Below are positions 1-8,043 of a stretch of 30,243 nucleotides of DNA, piece after piece. Position numbers and translations under genes: made by a program. This stretch comes from an uncultured Bacilli bacterium (GTDB taxonomy: Bacteria; Bacillota_I; Bacilli_A; RF39; UBA660). The DNA lies in NCBI GenBank assembly GCA_910584305.1, contig CAJTZW010000017.1:1-30243 (forward strand), read 5' to 3'. Position 1 is the stretch's first letter. Every line of letters begins with the position of its first letter. The notes beneath the pieces were generated by a model, which saw only the letters and a list, made by a program, of their open reading frames with translations, made no database searches and had not been told where the DNA came from.

Positions 1-53
1 ACATAAAGAAATCAAAATTCTAAAATTGAAATCTTTATGTTTAACATTATACG

Positions 54-62
54 TGTTATAAT
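54..62 (+). promoter_or_regulatory. Extended -10 promoter for the His/Cys-rich small protein
   Basis: TGT followed by TATAAT is a perfect extended -10 element. No good -35 hexamer lies 16-18 bases upstream, which is tolerable for an extended -10 promoter. Transcription would start near base 69, just before the hairpin at 76-109. Confidence 0.6.
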
Positions 63-75
63 GTATATGTCGTGC

Positions 76-116
76 AATAGTGTAAGTCCAGACATGGATT
101 TATGCTATTTTTTTTT
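76..116 (+). terminator. Intrinsic terminator hairpin inside the 5' leader (putative attenuator)
   Basis: Bases 76-90 pair with 95-109 (15 pairs including three G-U wobbles) around a GACA loop. Seven T residues follow at 110-116. The RBS (gaggagg, 117-123) abuts the T-tract and the start codon is at 129. Any promoter for the downstream gene must therefore lie upstream of this hairpin, so expression requires read-through. It may also terminate an upstream gene outside the window. Calling it an attenuator is inference from position. Confidence 0.6.
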
Positions 117-128
117 GAGGAGGATTTT

Positions 129-428
129 ATGAAATTAGAAGAATATTTAAAAAAACAATTAAACATTACAGAGGAAGAAGCGCAACGTATCGCAGAAGTA
201 TTCTATGCTTACAAGAAAGAATATGGGCACAAACACAGTCACCATCATGAGGGAGATAATAAACAAGATATTTATTCTATGGTTAGTGAATCAAAAGAAG
301 AGTGTATTTCTAACAACTATAGATTAGAGAAGATACATTGTAATGGTTGTCCAAATAATTGTATGCTATCAAATCCAAATTGTGGAAGAGGGCAAATGAT
401 ACAGGAAGAAATTTCAAAGTTACAATAA
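129..428 (+). CDS. Small His/Cys-rich protein of unknown function, probably metal binding
   Basis: I do not recognise a named family. The 99-residue protein is soluble, with a charged helical N-terminus, a His-rich patch (HKHSHHH, about residues 34-40) and a C-terminal cysteine cluster spaced C-x2-C-x3-C-x6-C (CNGCPNNC then NCGRG). Together these suggest zinc or another transition metal, or an Fe-S site. I chose the ATG at 129 because it follows a strong RBS (gaggagg, 117-123). An in-frame ATG at 102 lies inside the leader hairpin and has no RBS. The gene stands alone between its extended -10 promoter and a weak terminator at 501-536. The terminator-like hairpin in its leader suggests conditional expression; metal-responsive control would be speculation. 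Confidence 0.75.
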   Translation: MKLEEYLKKQLNITEEEAQRIAEVFYAYKKEYGHKHSHHHEGDNKQDIYSMVSESKEECISNNYRLEKIHCNGCPNNCMLSNPNCGRGQMIQEEISKLQ

Positions 429-500
429 TGTAGTTAGCTAAGAGAAAATCAAAACTATATGCAAAAATAGATTTACCTTGGGTTTTAATATAACATATTT

Positions 501-536
501 AAATAAACTATTCTTGTGTTAAGATAGTTTATTTTT
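501..536. terminator. Shared hairpin terminator between convergent genes
   Basis: Bases 501-511 pair perfectly with 524-534 (11 bp, all A-T except one C-G), and the loop is 12 bases. On the plus strand the stem runs into five T residues, which suits the end of the 129-428 gene. The stop codon of the minus-strand metalloprotease lies in the right arm. The low-GC stem makes efficiency uncertain, and the minus-strand direction lacks a good U-tract. Confidence 0.4.
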
Positions 537-1620
537 GATATACTTTATTTTGTTTACTATACCAATGTTCCAAAATAGAATTTTTTGCTTCTGGTGAAAT
601 ATCAAGACTTTCAAGAATTTCTTCAAAATGATCTTTTACTTCCAAGCGATGGGAAGCGTAAAAATAGTCAATATAATTGGTATAAAGTTCTATTTCTTGC
701 TCTACTGTGAATGTAGCATCACCAAAATGTTGATAAATTGCTTGTTGATCACTGCATGTAATAAACTCATACGCTGAAATTTCTGGGTTCAAAAAGTCTA
801 GTGCAGTCTGTAATGAATAGATATCATAGTGTAAATAATTTTCGAATAATAATTCCTTGTCTCCTAAGCAGTCGGCCAATAATTCTGCATTTTCTACAGG
901 GTATGATGTCCAATTAAATGAAATCTCATTGGTAAGTAATGTTATAATTTCTTCATCAATACTATTCCCAAAACCATTATGTTTAAATTGTATTAAAGCA
1001 AATTTTCCATCTTTTGTTTCAAATGAAACATTTCGTACCATATGAGAGATTTCATGATTTAAAATCAAAGAATAACCATTTTCTGGAAAATCTTGAGAGA
1101 TCTCTAATAAGTGGGAAGCTGGAGAAAAATTTGCTTGTACATTCGCACCATGTATAGATGACATATAATAGCCACTTTGAATTTCAATTTGTAATGATTC
1201 TAAGTTTTTAAGCAAGGCTGCTTTATCTAAATTAGGAAATCGATCACAAAAATTAGATACATAAGTAACAAAAATTTCTCTTATATTCTCATGCTTAGTA
1301 ATATTGCGGTTATGATTTATAGCCTCTAATAACTGTTCTTTCGTAGGATTTGGGATCAAATACCCTGTAGCCTCTGCCTCTTTAATACTTTTTATATCTG
1401 TATCAATATCTTCCTCATCAAATGGATTATACTTTTTTATTAATGCCTGTATTCTTTCTTCATTTTTCTTTAACTCATTTTCATTTTGTATATCACAGAC
1501 AATATATGATGCAACCAAAGCCATTGGTGTAACTACAAATGCCTGTGCACAAATATAGGTGACAACCCAATGGTTTCTTATAAACTTATAAATCTTTAGA
1601 TTTTTGATATTGTTTTTCAT
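529..1620 (-). CDS. Membrane-anchored HExxH zinc metalloprotease-like protein
   Basis: The 363-residue protein has one N-terminal membrane helix (about residues 18-43) after a basic head, then a large domain predicted to lie outside. Residues 189-193 read HEISH, a zinc-peptidase HExxH motif. An acidic pair about 30 residues later (IDEEIITLL, E223/E224) could supply the third zinc ligand, as in gluzincins. The family is not one I can name, and the substrate is unknown. The start codon at 1620 has an aaggaa RBS. A promoter TTGACA-16-TATAAT sits at 1644-1671. The gene is monocistronic and convergent with the small metal-binding-type protein. Peptidase activity is inferred from the motif and not certain. 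Confidence 0.7.
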   Translation of the reverse strand: MKNNIKNLKIYKFIRNHWVVTYICAQAFVVTPMALVASYIVCDIQNENELKKNEERIQALIKKYNPFDEEDIDTDIKSIKEAEATGYLIPNPTKEQLLEAINHNRNITKHENIREIFVTYVSNFCDRFPNLDKAALLKNLESLQIEIQSGYYMSSIHGANVQANFSPASHLLEISQDFPENGYSLILNHEISHMVRNVSFETKDGKFALIQFKHNGFGNSIDEEIITLLTNEISFNWTSYPVENAELLADCLGDKELLFENYLHYDIYSLQTALDFLNPEISAYEFITCSDQQAIYQHFGDATFTVEQEIELYTNYIDYFYASHRLEVKDHFEEILESLDISPEAKNSILEHWYSKQNKVYQK

Positions 1621-1643
1621 AGCGATTCCTTCTTATGAAGTCT

Positions 1644-1671
1644 ATTATACTAAATATTAATTGCTTGTCAA
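1644..1671 (-). promoter_or_regulatory. Vegetative promoter of the metalloprotease gene
   Basis: On the minus strand, TTGACA (1666-1671) and TATAAT (1644-1649) are separated by 16 bases. Both hexamers match the sigma-A consensus exactly. The start codon lies 23 bases beyond the -10. Confidence 0.75.
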
Positions 1672-1737
1672 ATTTTATTCTCTAGAAATAGTAGAGTGCT
1701 TTGTTATTAAAAACTTGTACTAAAAAAGATATTTTCA

Positions 1738-1766
1738 TTGAAATAATACCGAAAATAATATATAGT
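1738..1766 (+). promoter_or_regulatory. Likely sigma-A promoter for the two-helix membrane protein
   Basis: TTGAAA (1738-1743) and TATAGT (1761-1766) are separated by 17 bases. The RBS (aaggagg) and ATG at 1798 follow. Confidence 0.5.
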
Positions 1767-1797
1767 GAAATAGAAAAGATAACAAGGAGGAAAGAAT

Positions 1798-2265
1798 ATG
1801 CGAAAGATTGATATATATATAAATACAAAGGAAGATTTAACAGAAAAATATAATACAGGAATCGTTTCAACTGCTTTGATTCAATATATTTTGCAACGAA
1901 CTATTTATGTAAAAAGAAACGAGGACATTCAGTTAGTTTTACATGTATCAAATAATACTAAAGGGTGTATATCACTAATTCAAAAGGGGATAGAAGAGAC
2001 ATATAGAGATAACTTACGTCAACATCATATCATAAATATCAAACAATTTTTACTTTTAATAATTGGATTTTGTATGTTGTTTATTTCTACAGTAATTAGA
2101 CATAATGAGATTTTAGAGGAAATTATATTAATTGGTGGATGGGTTCCAATTTGGGAAGCGATTGAATTAGAACTCCTCACAGATACAAAAGATAGAAGAA
2201 CACGAAGATTGTTAAAGAGGTTACTAAAAAGTGAAATTACGGAAGTAGAGGACATTACTTTGTAG
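1798..2265 (+). CDS. Conserved-looking hypothetical protein with two membrane helices
   Basis: Family not recognised. The 155-residue protein has a soluble N-terminal region of about 80 residues, with alternating hydrophobics (VLHVSNNTKG) suggesting beta structure. Two membrane helices follow, at roughly 84-98 and 105-118. The C-terminus is strongly basic and amphipathic (DRRTRRLLKRLLKSEI) and probably cytoplasmic. The helix-2 segment GGWVPIWEAIELEL is distinctive and could seed a homology search. The start codon follows a strong RBS (aaggagg, about 1783-1789). The gene lies upstream of the export operon but that operon has its own extended -10 promoter at 2316, so a functional link is unproven. 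An antisense 62-codon frame over the start is a shadow. Confidence 0.65.
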   Translation: MRKIDIYINTKEDLTEKYNTGIVSTALIQYILQRTIYVKRNEDIQLVLHVSNNTKGCISLIQKGIEETYRDNLRQHHIINIKQFLLLIIGFCMLFISTVIRHNEILEEIILIGGWVPIWEAIELELLTDTKDRRTRRLLKRLLKSEITEVEDITL

Positions 2266-2315
2266 TTGACTTAATAGAATCAAGAATGTAATTTCTGTAT
2301 TTTATATCTGGAATA

Positions 2316-2324
2316 TGGTATAAT
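2316..2324 (+). promoter_or_regulatory. Extended -10 promoter of the ABC export operon
   Basis: TGG followed by TATAAT is a perfect extended -10 element with no convincing -35. The first operon start codon is at 2354, behind a gaggtgg RBS. No other good promoter or terminator was seen before 8019. Confidence 0.6.
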
Positions 2325-2353
2325 GAACATGTCGAAAAAAGAGGTGGCTGTAG

Positions 2354-4090
2354 ATGGAACTTTGGCATAATTTAAAATTCGCTTGGCAGTATGCAAAAAA
2401 TCAAAAATGGAAGTTAATTAAGTATATTGTCACCAATATTGTATCAATTATAGTAAGTGTAGTAGTACCTATATTAAGTGCTAAAATTATTATTGCTCTC
2501 ACAGACAATAATTTTTATCAACTGATTTTTATCAGCATACTCATTTTTTTTATAGAAAATGTTAGAAATTTAATTCGTTATTTTTCAAGATATTATGCGC
2601 AAACCATTTACCGAGAAACCTTTTCAAAGCTACAGATTGATTTGGGAAAACAAATTTTAAAATTAGAAAATGAATCACTAGATGACAGTGGTTCTGGGGT
2701 TTTCATCCAAAGACTAAGCAATGACACTAGTAGACTGGCCGATATTTTTAATGTTTTAAGTTCTTATATTTCAAATATTATTACAGATATAGGAATCTTT
2801 GGGGCAGTGTTTATACTAAATAAATTAGTATTTGTATATTTGGTTATAATGATAGTTATATTGTATATCATTGAAAATATCCGTGTAAAAAAATATATTG
2901 AAAAAGACAAAATATTTAGACGTAAAAATGAAAAAACATCAGGATTTATAGGGGAGATTGTACGAGGGGCAAGAGACATAAAAATGTTAAATGCAGAAGA
3001 TAGTTTTATTACAGAGCTAAGCCATAAAATTGTAGATTTAAATACAACTCGATATAATATGCAAGATGTAGATCGAAAATATAGACTCCTTGGCGATTTT
3101 ACAAGAGACATCATAGATTTACTATTAATCCTATTGCTTGTATTCTTAATAAATGATAATATTTTATCAATTGCAAGTGCTCTTATTGTTTATAATTATT
3201 CAAGTCGTCTACCATCAATTGTTAACTATATAGGAATGTTACTAGATAAAGTCAAAGACTTTAATCTATCAGCATCTAGAATATTTGCGATTATAGAAAG
3301 TGATGAATTTAAAAAAGAAAAATTTGGTACAAAACATTTAGATATAATTAACGGAAACTTCGAGTTTAAGGATGTATCATTTCGATATACGAAAGAAGAA
3401 AATGATGTCTTAAAACATTTGAATTTTAAGGTAAACGCAAATGAGACAGTGGCCTTTGTTGGAAAAAGTGGGGCTGGTAAAAGTACGCTTTTTAGTCTAC
3501 TTTGTAAAATGTATGAGGTAACAAAAGGAACCATTACTATAGATGGAGTGAATATTAATCAGTTAGACAAAGACTCTATTCGTGGGAATATCACTATTAT
3601 TAGCCAAAACCCATATATATTTAACTTAAGCATTCGAGAAAATTTAAAATTAGTGAAACAAGATATGACGGAAAAAGAGATGGAAGATGCTTGTAAACTA
3701 GCTTGCCTAGATGATTTTATTGAGAGTTTGCCTGATAAATATGATACAATTATTGGGGAAGGTGGTGTGAATTTAAGTGGTGGGCAAAAACAACGTTTGG
3801 CGATTGCTAGAGCTTTGATTCAAAAGACAGAAATTATTCTTTTTGACGAAGCTACAAGCGCTCTGGATAATGAAACACAAAAAAGTATTCAAAAAGCAAT
3901 TTCCAACATGCAAGGAGAATATACCATTTTAATCATAGCACATCGCTTAAGTACAATTATAGATAGTGATCGCATTCTATTCTTAAATGATGGTAGTATT
4001 GAAGCAGAAGGAACCCACGAGGAATTATTAAAGAGTAGTGAGGCTTATAAAAAATTATATCAGGCCGAAATAGATGCAAGCACAGAATGA
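2354..4090 (+). CDS. ABC exporter, fused membrane and ATPase domains (MsbA/MdlB/LmrA type)
   Basis: A 578-residue half-transporter that should work as a dimer, using ATP to export a lipid, drug or peptide. The six-helix membrane domain covers about residues 1-310. The nucleotide-binding domain carries Walker A (GKSGAGKST, 370-378), the signature LSGGQ (474-478), Walker B with catalytic Glu (ILFDEATSALD, 495-505) and the switch His (IAHRLS, about 530-535). All catalytic residues are present, so the protein looks active as a homodimer; no partner half-transporter follows. It opens an operon, and its stop overlaps an alternative ATG of the next gene. The cargo cannot be read from the sequence. 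Neighbouring drug-type exporters suggest detoxification, which is inference. Confidence 0.9.
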   Translation: MELWHNLKFAWQYAKNQKWKLIKYIVTNIVSIIVSVVVPILSAKIIIALTDNNFYQLIFISILIFFIENVRNLIRYFSRYYAQTIYRETFSKLQIDLGKQILKLENESLDDSGSGVFIQRLSNDTSRLADIFNVLSSYISNIITDIGIFGAVFILNKLVFVYLVIMIVILYIIENIRVKKYIEKDKIFRRKNEKTSGFIGEIVRGARDIKMLNAEDSFITELSHKIVDLNTTRYNMQDVDRKYRLLGDFTRDIIDLLLILLLVFLINDNILSIASALIVYNYSSRLPSIVNYIGMLLDKVKDFNLSASRIFAIIESDEFKKEKFGTKHLDIINGNFEFKDVSFRYTKEENDVLKHLNFKVNANETVAFVGKSGAGKSTLFSLLCKMYEVTKGTITIDGVNINQLDKDSIRGNITIISQNPYIFNLSIRENLKLVKQDMTEKEMEDACKLACLDDFIESLPDKYDTIIGEGGVNLSGGQKQRLAIARALIQKTEIILFDEATSALDNETQKSIQKAISNMQGEYTILIIAHRLSTIIDSDRILFLNDGSIEAEGTHEELLKSSEAYKKLYQAEIDASTE

Positions 4091-4116
4091 TAAAGAATAG
4101 GCATAGGGTGATTGTT

Positions 4117-4422
4117 ATGAAAGAACAAATTTATACATATTTAACACATATTCCAAAAGGAAAAGTCGTTACGTATAAGCAGATTGCTGTATACTTAGGT
4201 AGTGCGAACTATGCAAGAGTAGTTGGCAATCTGTTACATAATAATCCAGATGAACATAAATATCCTTGTTATAAAGTTGTAAACAGCAAAGGGCATTTAT
4301 CACCACACTATGCATTTGGTGGAATAAGAGTTCAAAAACGGAAGTTAGAAACAGATGGAATTGAAGTATTTGATAATAGTGTAGATTTAGAAAAATATAA
4401 GTGGAAAGAAGAAAATTTATGA
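4117..4422 (+). CDS. MGMT-family DNA-binding protein (alkyltransferase-like)
   Basis: The 101-residue protein matches the C-terminal DNA-binding domain of O6-alkylguanine-DNA alkyltransferases. It has the opening IPKGKVVTYKQIA, the winged-helix segment (ARVVGNLLHNNP) and an active-site loop reading PCYKVVNSKG, with Cys at about residue 51. The canonical motif is PCHRV. Here the cysteine is kept but His-Arg is replaced by Tyr-Lys, so true methyl transfer is uncertain. ATL proteins, which lack transfer activity, usually have Trp in place of Cys. I chose ATG 4117, preceded by agggtgatt (4105 onward). An ATG at 4087 overlapping the previous stop would add ten residues but has no RBS. Its stop overlaps the next start (ATGA). 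Its place in an export operon suggests a shared response to alkylating or toxic compounds. Confidence 0.85.
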   Translation: MKEQIYTYLTHIPKGKVVTYKQIAVYLGSANYARVVGNLLHNNPDEHKYPCYKVVNSKGHLSPHYAFGGIRVQKRKLETDGIEVFDNSVDLEKYKWKEENL

Positions 4423-5357
4423 AAAAAGTAATCGAAGTAAAGAATCTTACAAAAGAATATAAAAAGTTAAAGGCAATTGATAACCTATCATTTGAAGTTT
4501 ATGAAGGCGAGATTTTAGGATTATTAGGACCGAATGGGAGTGGTAAGTCTACTACCATTAATTGTATTTTATCACTTCTTAATTTCAGCAAAGGTACCAT
4601 TAAATTATTTGGAAAAGAAATGAAACCAGATGCCTATGATATTAAAAGAGATATTGGTGTTATATTTCAAGATGTAGCGGTTTTTAATGAACTTACAGTA
4701 TATGACAATATTGATTATTTTTGTGGACTTTATATTAGAGATAAAAGAATTAGAAAACAATATATTGAAGAGGCAATGGAATTGGTTGGTTTAAAAGAAT
4801 TTAAAACATTTTATCCAAAACAACTATCAGGTGGTTTACTTCGAAGATTAAATATCGCATGTGGAATTGCGCATAAACCAAAATTAATCTTTTTAGATGA
4901 ACCAACTGTAGCTGTAGATCCACAAAGCAGAAATAACATTTTAGATGGTATTAAGAGGTTAAGAGAAAATGGGACTACAATTGTGTACACGACACACTAT
5001 ATGGAGGAAGTTGAAATTCTTTGTGATAGAGTTATCATCATAGATAAAGGGAAAATAATCGCAAGTGGAACCAACGAAGAGTTAAAGGAGTTAGCAAATA
5101 TTGAAGAAAAAATTAGTGCTGAAGTAATCGATTTAGATGCAAAATATATAGAAGAAATACAATTATTTAAAAATGTTGATGAGGTAGCATATCAAAATAA
5201 TACATTGCTTATTTCGTATAAGAAAGGAAAAAATAATTTGATAGAATTCATGGAATACCTAAAGAAAGAGAACATCAAATATAGTAAAGTGTTTGTAATG
5301 CGTCCAACATTAAATGATGTCTTTCTAGAACTGACTGGAAAGGAACTCCGTGACTAG
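4419..5357 (+). CDS. ABC transporter ATP-binding protein, DrrA/CcmA type
   Basis: A 312-residue ATPase subunit for the two ABC-2 permeases that follow. It has Walker A GPNGSGKST (residues 37-45), a signature LSGGLLRR (136-143), Walker B with catalytic Glu (LIFLDEPTVAVDP, about 155-167) and the switch His in TTHYMEE. The signature has LL where MKRR-type family members usually have polar or basic residues. A C-terminal extension of about 80 residues ending VFLELTGKELRD is typical of drug and antibiotic exporters of this class. The ATG at 4419 overlaps the previous stop; an upstream GTG at 4401 is less likely. Tight spacing to the permeases supports one complex. The substrate is unknown. Confidence 0.9.
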   Translation: MKKVIEVKNLTKEYKKLKAIDNLSFEVYEGEILGLLGPNGSGKSTTINCILSLLNFSKGTIKLFGKEMKPDAYDIKRDIGVIFQDVAVFNELTVYDNIDYFCGLYIRDKRIRKQYIEEAMELVGLKEFKTFYPKQLSGGLLRRLNIACGIAHKPKLIFLDEPTVAVDPQSRNNILDGIKRLRENGTTIVYTTHYMEEVEILCDRVIIIDKGKIIASGTNEELKELANIEEKISAEVIDLDAKYIEEIQLFKNVDEVAYQNNTLLISYKKGKNNLIEFMEYLKKENIKYSKVFVMRPTLNDVFLELTGKELRD

Positions 5358-5359
5358 AT

Positions 5360-6535
5360 ATGCATAATTTTAAATATACTCTAAAAATTCTCTTTCGAAG
5401 TAGAATGCTTATATTTTGGACATTTGCTTTTCCAATAATACTTGGCACATTATTTTATATGGCTTTCTCAAATATTGAAAGCAGTGAAAAGTTAGACATC
5501 ATTGATATTGCGATCGTAAATGATGAAAAGTGGGAAAATAATGAGATATTTAAAGAAGCTTTCCAAACATTGAGTGACGAAAATAATGAAGAAAGATTAT
5601 TTAATATTCAATATGTTTCCCTAAAAGAAGCAAAAAGATTACTAGAGGAAAGTAAGATTACTGGATATATAGTAATTGAGGATGCACCAAAAGTAGTTAT
5701 AAAAGAAAATGGAATCAATGCAACTATTTTAACATCTGTTACAGAAGAAATCCTAGAGAGAAGCCAAATGATAACTACTATGATAGAAGCAAACATAGAA
5801 AAAAATCCAAGTAATATCGAAGATATGGAATCTATGTATATCAATATAAATAAAGAAATAGAAAGGATTGAAAAAGATAATGATGTTGCCATTATAAACA
5901 CATCCAGTACACATTTAAGCTATACGATGATTGAATTTTATACATTAATTGCTATGACCTGCCTATATGGTGGAATTTTGGGAATGGTAGCTGTAAATCA
6001 AAATCTAGCCAATATGAGCTCAAATGGAAAAAGAGTAGCAGTAAGCCCAGTCTCTAAAGGAAAACTTATATGGAGTAGTGTTCTTGCTAGCTACTTAATT
6101 CAAATCATTGGTATTACACTTTTATTTGTATATACGATTTTCGTTCTACACGTTGATTATGGGAATCACCTACCATTAATTGTGTTACTTGTATTGATAG
6201 GATGCCTTGCAGGTCTATCTCTTGGAGTTATGATAGCTTCTTGTTTTAAAACAAATGATAATGCGAAAACAGGAATAATTATTTCAATTACAATGCTTGG
6301 TTGTTTTCTATCTGGAATGATGGGAATTACAATGAAATACATTATTGATACAAATATTCCAATTGTTAATAAAATTAACCCTGCTAGTATGATAACTGAT
6401 GCCCTTTATTCCCTATATTATTATGATACATTAGGTAGATATTACTTTAATATTATAAGTTTACTCCTATTTTCACTTATCATGATATGCTTATCAATAT
6501 ATAGTGTAAGGAGGCAAAAATATGATAGTATTTAA
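5360..6535 (+). CDS. ABC-2 type permease subunit 1
   Basis: A 391-residue ABC-2 (DrrB/YhaP-like) permease. One membrane helix near residues 12-31 (FWTFAFPIILGTLFYMAF) is followed by a hydrophilic, mostly extracytoplasmic region to about residue 190. Five further helices end in a basic tail (SVRRQKYDS). This is the standard topology for exporters paired with DrrA-type ATPases. The start codon follows aaggaa, and the gene begins two bases after the ATPase stop. It overlaps the second permease by 14 bases, so translation is probably coupled. The pair most likely forms the heteromeric channel. The substrate is unknown. Confidence 0.88.
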   Translation: MHNFKYTLKILFRSRMLIFWTFAFPIILGTLFYMAFSNIESSEKLDIIDIAIVNDEKWENNEIFKEAFQTLSDENNEERLFNIQYVSLKEAKRLLEESKITGYIVIEDAPKVVIKENGINATILTSVTEEILERSQMITTMIEANIEKNPSNIEDMESMYININKEIERIEKDNDVAIINTSSTHLSYTMIEFYTLIAMTCLYGGILGMVAVNQNLANMSSNGKRVAVSPVSKGKLIWSSVLASYLIQIIGITLLFVYTIFVLHVDYGNHLPLIVLLVLIGCLAGLSLGVMIASCFKTNDNAKTGIIISITMLGCFLSGMMGITMKYIIDTNIPIVNKINPASMITDALYSLYYYDTLGRYYFNIISLLLFSLIMICLSIYSVRRQKYDSI

Positions 6536-7670
6536 AACATTCTTAAAAGTAGCAAAAGCCAATATAATACCTGTTATCATGTTTACTGTAATTTTAGTTT
6601 TCTTTAGTGCCTTTAGTATGCAGACAAGTGATACCAATACAACATTTGTAGCGAGCAAACCTGATATCTTGATTATAAATAATGATGAAAATAAGGGAAT
6701 TACAAAAGATTTAATTCAGTATTTAGAAAATAATAGCAATATCATTGATGTTGAAAACGAAGAAGAGGCTATTCAAGATGCTTTATTCTATCGAAAAATA
6801 AACTATATCGTTTATATTCCATCATCCTTTAGAGAAGATTTTCTAAATGGGGATAATCCTAACATAGAAATCAAAAGCACTGGAGATTATCAAGCATCGT
6901 TAGCAGAAATGTTGCTAGAAAGATATATTAAAATTGCCAGTATGTATAGGAGTATAGAAGAAGATGAAGCCACATTGATTCAAAAAATCCATAGTACGCT
7001 TGAAATACATACAAACGTCGAAATTACATCAAAATTAGAAACCGATGGTTTGTCCAAAGCAACATATTATTATAATTTTGCCAATTATAGTATTTTAGCA
7101 GGCTGCGTATATGTAATTTGTTTAATCCTATCTAGTTTTAAAAACGAAAAAGTTAAAAAGCGAACGATTACTAGTAGTATGAACTATAGAAAATACAATC
7201 GTAATTTACTTTTATCCAATTGTTTATTCGCAGTACTATTATGGGTACTTTATGTAATGTTAAGTTTTATATTTGTAGGGCACGTTATGGTATCATTACA
7301 TGGCATTATCTATATTATCAATTCATTCATTTTTACAATATGTGCAGTTACAATTGCCTTTCTAATTGCCAATATAATTAGTGATAAGAATGCTATCAAT
7401 GGAATTGTCAATGTAGTAGCACTTGGGTCAAGTTTTCTATGTGGGGCATTTGTTCCATTAGAATGGCTCCCAACCTCAGTCCTAACTCTTGCACATATCC
7501 TCCCATCCTATTATTATATAAGTAGTAATGAATTACTAACACATATAGAAGTCATTACATTGGATACATTAAAACCAATCCTTTGTAATATGGGAATCGT
7601 GATACTATTTAGTATAGCCATGATAATCATAACCAATATCATTTCGAAAAGAAGAAGAAAAATAGGATAG
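6522..7670 (+). CDS. ABC-2 type permease subunit 2
   Basis: A 382-residue ABC-2 permease with the same layout as its neighbour: an N-terminal helix (about 12-32), a hydrophilic region to about 185, then about five helices and a basic C-terminus (SKRRRKIG). A short motif around LCGAFVPLEWLP before the last helices resembles the pre-helix segment of antibiotic and multidrug ABC-2 exporters. The RBS (aaggagg) lies inside the end of the previous gene, 7-8 bases before the start. It is probably the second half of a heterodimeric channel energised by the 4419-5357 ATPase. Confidence 0.88.
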   Translation: MIVFKTFLKVAKANIIPVIMFTVILVFFSAFSMQTSDTNTTFVASKPDILIINNDENKGITKDLIQYLENNSNIIDVENEEEAIQDALFYRKINYIVYIPSSFREDFLNGDNPNIEIKSTGDYQASLAEMLLERYIKIASMYRSIEEDEATLIQKIHSTLEIHTNVEITSKLETDGLSKATYYYNFANYSILAGCVYVICLILSSFKNEKVKKRTITSSMNYRKYNRNLLLSNCLFAVLLWVLYVMLSFIFVGHVMVSLHGIIYIINSFIFTICAVTIAFLIANIISDKNAINGIVNVVALGSSFLCGAFVPLEWLPTSVLTLAHILPSYYYISSNELLTHIEVITLDTLKPILCNMGIVILFSIAMIIITNIISKRRRKIG

Positions 7671-7677
7671 ATAGTAT

Positions 7678-8028
7678 ATGATAGAACAAGTATTAGAAGC
7701 TTTACGAAAATCAAAATTCAGAAGCCACTTTTATTTCTCTAAAAAAGATATCCAATATGTAGAAGAAAAAGGAATTAATATAATTCATAAACATGCCCAT
7801 GATTTTGTGAAAGATAGACTTTCTCCAAAAGTCATTCCAAATGATGGGAAGCAAACCCCTTTTCATGGACATCCCGTTTTTATTGCTCAACATGCGACTG
7901 CAACTTGTTGCAGAGGATGTCTATATAAATGGCACAAAATCCCTATGAATAAAGAATTATCTATTGAAGAACAAAATTATATCGTAAAAATTATTATGAC
8001 CTGGATTCAAAACCAACTAAAAAAATGA
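7678..8028 (+). CDS. DUF4186 family protein
   Basis: The 116-residue soluble protein matches my recollection of the DUF4186 family along most of its length: FRSHFYFSKKD, HAHDFVKDRLSP, NDGKQTPFHGHPVFIAQHA, then the cysteine motif CCRGCLYKWH. The conserved His and Cys residues suggest metal binding, but no biochemical role is established that I know of. It is the last gene of the export operon, starting seven bases after the permease stop. Its stop codon lies in the left arm of the shared terminator at 8019-8043. The start at 7678 lacks a strong RBS and may rely on read-on translation from the permease. Confidence 0.85.
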   Translation: MIEQVLEALRKSKFRSHFYFSKKDIQYVEEKGINIIHKHAHDFVKDRLSPKVIPNDGKQTPFHGHPVFIAQHATATCCRGCLYKWHKIPMNKELSIEEQNYIVKIIMTWIQNQLKK

Positions 8029-8043
8029 CAATGTCATTTTTTT
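8019..8043. terminator. Bidirectional intrinsic terminator between the export operon and tetR
   Basis: Bases 8019-8029 pair perfectly with 8033-8043 (11 bp: seven A-T pairs then TGAC/GTCA) around a three-base AAT loop. T runs lie on both strands, so it can serve both convergent genes. The stop codons of both genes lie within or at the edge of the stem. Confidence 0.8.

Noticed and set aside
1682..1870. 62-codon hydrophobic frame on the minus strand
   Set aside because: It overlaps the start and RBS of the better supported plus-strand gene at 1798 and has no RBS of its own; its hydrophobicity is what AT-rich antisense DNA gives.
2764..3534. Antisense frames of about 100 codons within the ABC exporter
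   Set aside because: They lie wholly inside a gene with complete ABC motifs and have no RBS; they are shadows.
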